This document shows positions 43,483-46,409 of a DNA stretch of 46,409 nucleotides, one piece after another. The stretch's first letter is position 1, and every line of letters begins with the position of its first letter. The position numbers and the translations under genes were made by a program. Location of the stretch: positions 1-46,409 of the forward strand of contig DATDVL010000009.1 in the NCBI GenBank assembly GCA_035290025.1, written 5' to 3'. The DNA comes from DATDVL01 sp035290025 (GTDB lineage: Archaea > Nanobdellota > Nanobdellia > SCGC-AAA011-G17 > DATDVL01). A model generated the notes under the pieces. That model ran no database searches and was not told where the DNA came from. It worked only from the letters and a program-made list of their open reading frames with translations.

Positions 43483-43945
43483 ATACCTAAAAAATTACTA
43501 TGAACAAGATAAAACACGAGATGTCCTCATCCAGTTCTTCGGAAAAGAAACACCAACCAGTCAACGACTATCTTACATTGAAGAAAAGGATAAACCATAC
43601 TTTTGGCAACGCGTAAGAACTGATGAAACACATATCGAACAAGGATGCGACCAGATAATCTTAGACTTAGACGAAGATGACAAAGACGCACAAGCAGAAA
43701 AAATAAGAACCTACTGCAACGCACGAGGAATCATCTTTGAAGAATACCGTTCCGGCGGAAAAAGAAACGGCTACCATTTTCATATCTACTGTAAGGAATT
43801 AGGTTATCTTGAAAAAGAAGAGCGAGAATATATTCGACTCTTCTTTATAGAAATGTTCAACGCTGATAGAATGCTAAAAACCGACCGCCATTTAATAGCC
43901 TTACCAGGAACAATTCGACACGTAACAGGAAGACGTAAAGAATGA
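43448..43945 (+). CDS. small archaeo-eukaryotic primase (AEP/PrimPol-like) protein
   Basis: 165 residues. Motif I is D73xD75 (QIILDLDEDD). Motif II is the His pair in RNGYHFHIYCK (about 107-115), and a later HLIALPGTIRHVTGRR block fits the third motif. It is the catalytic core only, with no helicase. It starts at ATG 43448 after a strong AAGGAGGTGAT and overlaps the SF3 helicase gene (ATGA), so primase and helicase are separate, coupled chains. It would prime or copy the element DNA. Confidence 0.7.
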   Translation: MQASAQPIKSDEYLKNYYEQDKTRDVLIQFFGKETPTSQRLSYIEEKDKPYFWQRVRTDETHIEQGCDQIILDLDEDDKDAQAEKIRTYCNARGIIFEEYRSGGKRNGYHFHIYCKELGYLEKEEREYIRLFFIEMFNADRMLKTDRHLIALPGTIRHVTGRRKE

Positions 43946-45528
43946 ATACTCTTAACCAACTCTACGATCAGCAAGAGTATGAACACTGGAAAAAACAAAA
44001 AGAAAAAGAGAAAATTGTTATCCTTGATGAAAACGGTAAAGTACTCCCATTCAACGTAGCACAATACATCACACAAGAACATTACATCATAACATTTGAA
44101 GACACAGAAGAAATATTCATCTACAACGAGGGATACTACCAAAAAGGAGGAGAAAAACACCTCCACAAATTTTTACAAAACTTACTGAAAGACAAACTAT
44201 CTAATCACATCGTTAACGAGATTTTAGGACATGTTAAACGATCAACATATCACTCACGCGAATCAGCAACAGAACCCAAAGATAAAATCTGTTTAGAAAA
44301 CGGGGTTTTAGACATCAATACACTAACGGTAGAACCTCACAGCCCAAATATGGTATTCCTAAACAGACTGCCTTTTGCTTATAACAAAAATGCTAACTGT
44401 CCATGCATCAAAAAATTTCTTTTCGAAGTAGTCAGAGAAGAAGACCTTTTGGTACTTCAGGAATTCGCAGGCTACTGCCTCTGGAAAAAATACCACATAC
44501 AAAAAATGTTCTTACTTATAGGAGGAGGATCAAACGGAAAAAGCACCTTCCTCTCACTGTTAAGATCATTCTTGGGACCGGAAAACTGTGCAGCAATACC
44601 TCTACAACATATGACTATGGATAGATTTTCCGTAGCACATCTCTTCGGAAAACTAGTAAACATCTTCGCAGACCTATCAGCAAAAGCACTCAACGAAACA
44701 TCAATACTAAAAATGTTAACGGGTGACGATCTCATACCAGCACAGAAAAAGTTCAAAGACGGATTCTTCTTTATCAACCACGCAAAACAAATCTTCAGCT
44801 GCAACAAAGTACCAAGGAGCCCTGATGATACAGATGCCTTTTTCAGAAGATGGGTCATGATCAACTTCCCCTACCAATTTTTAGGAAAAAAAGCAGACAA
44901 GGATCTCATCAAAAAATTAACAACGCCTGAAGAATTATCAGGATTCTTCAATTTCGCACTTGAAGGGTTGAAAAGATTATTGGAAAACGGCGATTTCAGC
45001 CTGAACAAAGCTGTCGAAGAAGTCCGAGAACAATACATACGGGAAAGCGATTCTGTAGCAGCCTTCGTCATGGACTGCATAGAACTACAATCAAACGGAT
45101 ACATCCCAAAGAAAAAACTTTACACCCACTATGCAGACTATTGCAGAGAAAGAAATTATCCTGCCGTAGCTGAAAATGCTTTTCACCGAGAACTCCAGTT
45201 TAAGATACGAGTAGACGACTACCGGCCAGCAGCCAGAGAAGGAACAAGAGATAGACCTCCTTGCTGGAAAGGAATTACCATCAAACCAGAGGCTATAAAC
45301 CTACTCATTAAGTTAGGAAAATCGTTGACATCCCTGACAACCCTGACAGAAAACGAAAAAAATGTCAACCATGTCAATGATGTCAACCCTTTTTCCCACT
45401 TAAGAAGTAAGTCCGAAAAAGAAACAATTCAAACAAACAATACATCGCCTAAACTTTGCTTTCGTTGCAATCTACCCTTTGAGGAAGATTCGGAACTTTG
45501 CTATGGATGCAACCAGGAGAAACTATGA
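43942..45528 (+). CDS. SF3 (D5/P4-type) replicative helicase
   Basis: 528 residues. A D5_N-like region (about 60-180) precedes the SF3 ATPase with Walker A GGGSNGKST (194-202), acidic Walker B region NIFADLSAKALNE, motif C QIFSCNKVP and Arg finger FFRRW. A winged-helix part and a C-terminal four-Cys zinc knuckle (LCFRCNLPF, LCYGCNQ) follow. It unwinds the element origin as a hexamer. Plasmid or viral origin is typical. It overlaps both neighbours by ATGA. Confidence 0.88.
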   Translation: MNTLNQLYDQQEYEHWKKQKEKEKIVILDENGKVLPFNVAQYITQEHYIITFEDTEEIFIYNEGYYQKGGEKHLHKFLQNLLKDKLSNHIVNEILGHVKRSTYHSRESATEPKDKICLENGVLDINTLTVEPHSPNMVFLNRLPFAYNKNANCPCIKKFLFEVVREEDLLVLQEFAGYCLWKKYHIQKMFLLIGGGSNGKSTFLSLLRSFLGPENCAAIPLQHMTMDRFSVAHLFGKLVNIFADLSAKALNETSILKMLTGDDLIPAQKKFKDGFFFINHAKQIFSCNKVPRSPDDTDAFFRRWVMINFPYQFLGKKADKDLIKKLTTPEELSGFFNFALEGLKRLLENGDFSLNKAVEEVREQYIRESDSVAAFVMDCIELQSNGYIPKKKLYTHYADYCRERNYPAVAENAFHRELQFKIRVDDYRPAAREGTRDRPPCWKGITIKPEAINLLIKLGKSLTSLTTLTENEKNVNHVNDVNPFSHLRSKSEKETIQTNNTSPKLCFRCNLPFEEDSELCYGCNQEKL

Positions 45529-45722
45529 CTAGCAATCACCGACAATGCGAAGGATGTGGAGTTATCTTTGTTGTAACCCACTTAGGTAAATCTCATTGCT
45601 CAAGCAAGTGCCGTTTACGCGTCTTTCGTGACCGACACCCAGCTTACTATAAGGAATACAAAGAGAAACGCAATAAAACGCCTTTATGTACTTCTGAATT
45701 GAATCCTGAAGCGGACAGATAG
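45525..45722 (+). CDS. small zinc-finger protein of the element
   Basis: 65 residues starting within the helicase stop (ATGA). RQCEGCGVIF and HCSSKCRLRVFRDRHP give four Cys for one zinc site, a pattern seen in small phage/plasmid zinc fingers. The last gene of the element operon before the composition change. Confidence 0.65.
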   Translation: MTSNHRQCEGCGVIFVVTHLGKSHCSSKCRLRVFRDRHPAYYKEYKEKRNKTPLCTSELNPEADR

Positions 45723-45731
45723 TATTAGCAC

Positions 45732-45914
45732 TCATAAATAACTTTGAGTCTTTCGTTTGGTTTGTTGGTCTTTTGTTGATACTCTTGCGAATATTAATAC
45801 CCTTTTTTGTTTGTCTATGGGTGGTGTATTTTGGCTTCTAACCCCTGTTTGCTCTTTCTGGGCTTCTAGGGTGTCTCCTATTTTTTTTGTGTTGTCTTCT
45901 GTACCGTTTCGCAT
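45732..45914 (-). pseudogene. serine recombinase (resolvase) N-terminal fragment
   Basis: 60 codons from ATG 45914. A disordered, polar start is followed by RVLIFARVSTKDQQTKRKTQ, which has the catalytic-Ser motif of serine recombinases. It stops after SYL, at the 3' end of the convergent zinc-finger gene, where the rest of the recombinase is missing. The frame stays open upstream through Lys/Thr/Asn-rich low-complexity sequence. It looks like a truncated remnant; a junction between two elements may lie here. Confidence 0.5.
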
Positions 45915-46409
45915 TTGGTAAAATATGTTTTGTTTCTCTTTAAGTCTTTTGGTATTTGGGGTGTGTTTGGTGTTGTTTCTTGTTCTTTCGGTTCTTTTCT
46001 TTTTTTTGTTTTCGGGGTGTTGTTTTTCTGTACCGATAATTTTTTTGGTGGTCCTTATTACTTATACCGCACTTAGACAGAGAAAATTTTGTTTTGATAT
46101 TTTAGCAGAAGAGTTCTTTGATATTCTAAAAATTAGTGTCAGGAAGTTGTTCATTCGCCCAATACCTAGTAGAAAGTTATATTAACTAAAATACCCTCTT
46201 TGAAGGATGCAAAAAAGATGGTTAATTCCCATTTCTTTATTATCCTTTTTAATCTTGTGCTCCTTTTCGGTGCTGTTGAAAATCTCTGGTTGCATAACCA
46301 GAGATAGGTTATGTAGAGTAGCCCTGCAATAAGCATCTGCTCTTTGTGTAGTGAACAGTCGAGAGTTCATGCTTGATCCGTATTTTTGTTTATTTGATCC
46401 GAAGGTTGA
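45915..46409. other. 495-bp end region without a supported gene
   Basis: The + strand is G/T-rich to about 46060, opposite to the rest of the window. A hydrophobic + strand frame (45925-46185) has no ribosome-binding signal and mostly reflects T-rich codons. A perfect 10-bp inverted repeat lies at 46282-46305. I found no copy of the tRNA-Leu 3' end that would mark the far border of the element. Confidence 0.5.
46282..46305. repeat. perfect 10-bp inverted repeat
   Basis: ATCTCTGGTT (46282-46291) and AACCAGAGAT (46296-46305) around GCAT. No T-run follows, so a terminator is less likely than a protein-binding or recombination site. A weaker repeat TGAAC/GTTCA follows about 45 nt later. Confidence 0.6.

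Noticed and set aside
45925..46185. Hydrophobic 86-residue + strand protein
   Set aside because: Its Phe/Leu/Val content follows from the T/G-rich strand; there is no ribosome-binding site or promoter, and the resolvase fragment is read from the other strand.
46182..46370. 62-residue minus-strand ORF at the right end
   Set aside because: No family features, no start signals, and it spans the inverted repeat.
42000..46409. Right att site of the element
   Set aside because: I searched by eye for a copy of the tRNA-Leu T-arm and acceptor (TTCAAATCC, CCCTCGC) and found none inside the window, so no border is claimed.

Overview
The window looks like chromosome from a DPANN-type archaeon (Woesearchaeota-like is my guess, an inference from gene content only). 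Archaeal markers include GatDE, deoxyhypusine synthase, ABCE1/Rli1, TrmB and Lrp regulators, an archaeal-type AspRS, FtsZ, and tRNA genes whose introns fold into bulge-helix-bulge (BHB) motifs. Most genes have a TATA box centred about 22-27 nt upstream of the start codon, so most transcripts are probably leaderless. I used this spacing to choose many starts.

Layout. 1-1.6 kb: HIT protein (cut by the window edge), Lrp regulator and a tandem pair of unknown paralogues. 1.6-4.1 kb: a LAGLIDADG-type gene directly behind aspS. 4.1-8.7 kb: a toroid protein with a DxDD motif, a TrmB regulator and gatD-gatE. 9.2-12.2 kb: ftsZ and two exported proteins. 12.2-17.8 kb: nitroreductase, DNA ligase, TrmB regulator, HAD phosphatase and argS. 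17.8-28.8 kb: a nucleotide block (pyrG, double ThyX, tmk, DCD-type dCTP deaminase, dys, nrdA, nrdB and an ORF without a standard start). 28.8-40.1 kb: unknown genes, ABCE1, vapBC, DUF1385, a second pair of unknown paralogues, an intron-containing tRNA-Thr, a membrane JAMM protein, EamA, UppP and the anaerobic RNR genes nrdD-nrdG. 40.3-40.5 kb: a heavily interrupted tRNA-Leu gene. 40.6 kb to at least 45.7 kb: an integrative element with tyrosine integrase, winged-helix regulator, ribbon-helix-helix proteins, small AEP primase and SF3 helicase. The last 0.7 kb holds a truncated serine-recombinase start in DNA of opposite strand composition.

The most notable observations are these. (1) The glycyl-radical segment of NrdD is not in the nrdD frame. 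It lies in an overlapping 45-codon ORF with its own GGAGGTG ribosome-binding site, between nrdD and nrdG. (2) The tRNA-Leu gene can only be folded by removing four introns, and it carries two tandem candidate 7-nt micro-exons that would give anticodon CAG or UAA. (3) tRNA-Thr(CGU) has two introns, one inside the anticodon stem. (4) The LAGLIDADG protein ends with the same seven-residue tail as the neighbouring AspRS (one D/N difference) in diverged codons. (5) Two real-looking ORFs lack ATG, GTG or TTG starts.

Functionally, the window supplies a full route to DNA precursors (CTP synthase, dCTP deaminase, ThyX, thymidylate kinase, aerobic and anaerobic RNR). It also carries indirect Gln-tRNA synthesis (GatDE), three translation functions (AspRS, ArgRS, ribosome recycling) and cell division (FtsZ).
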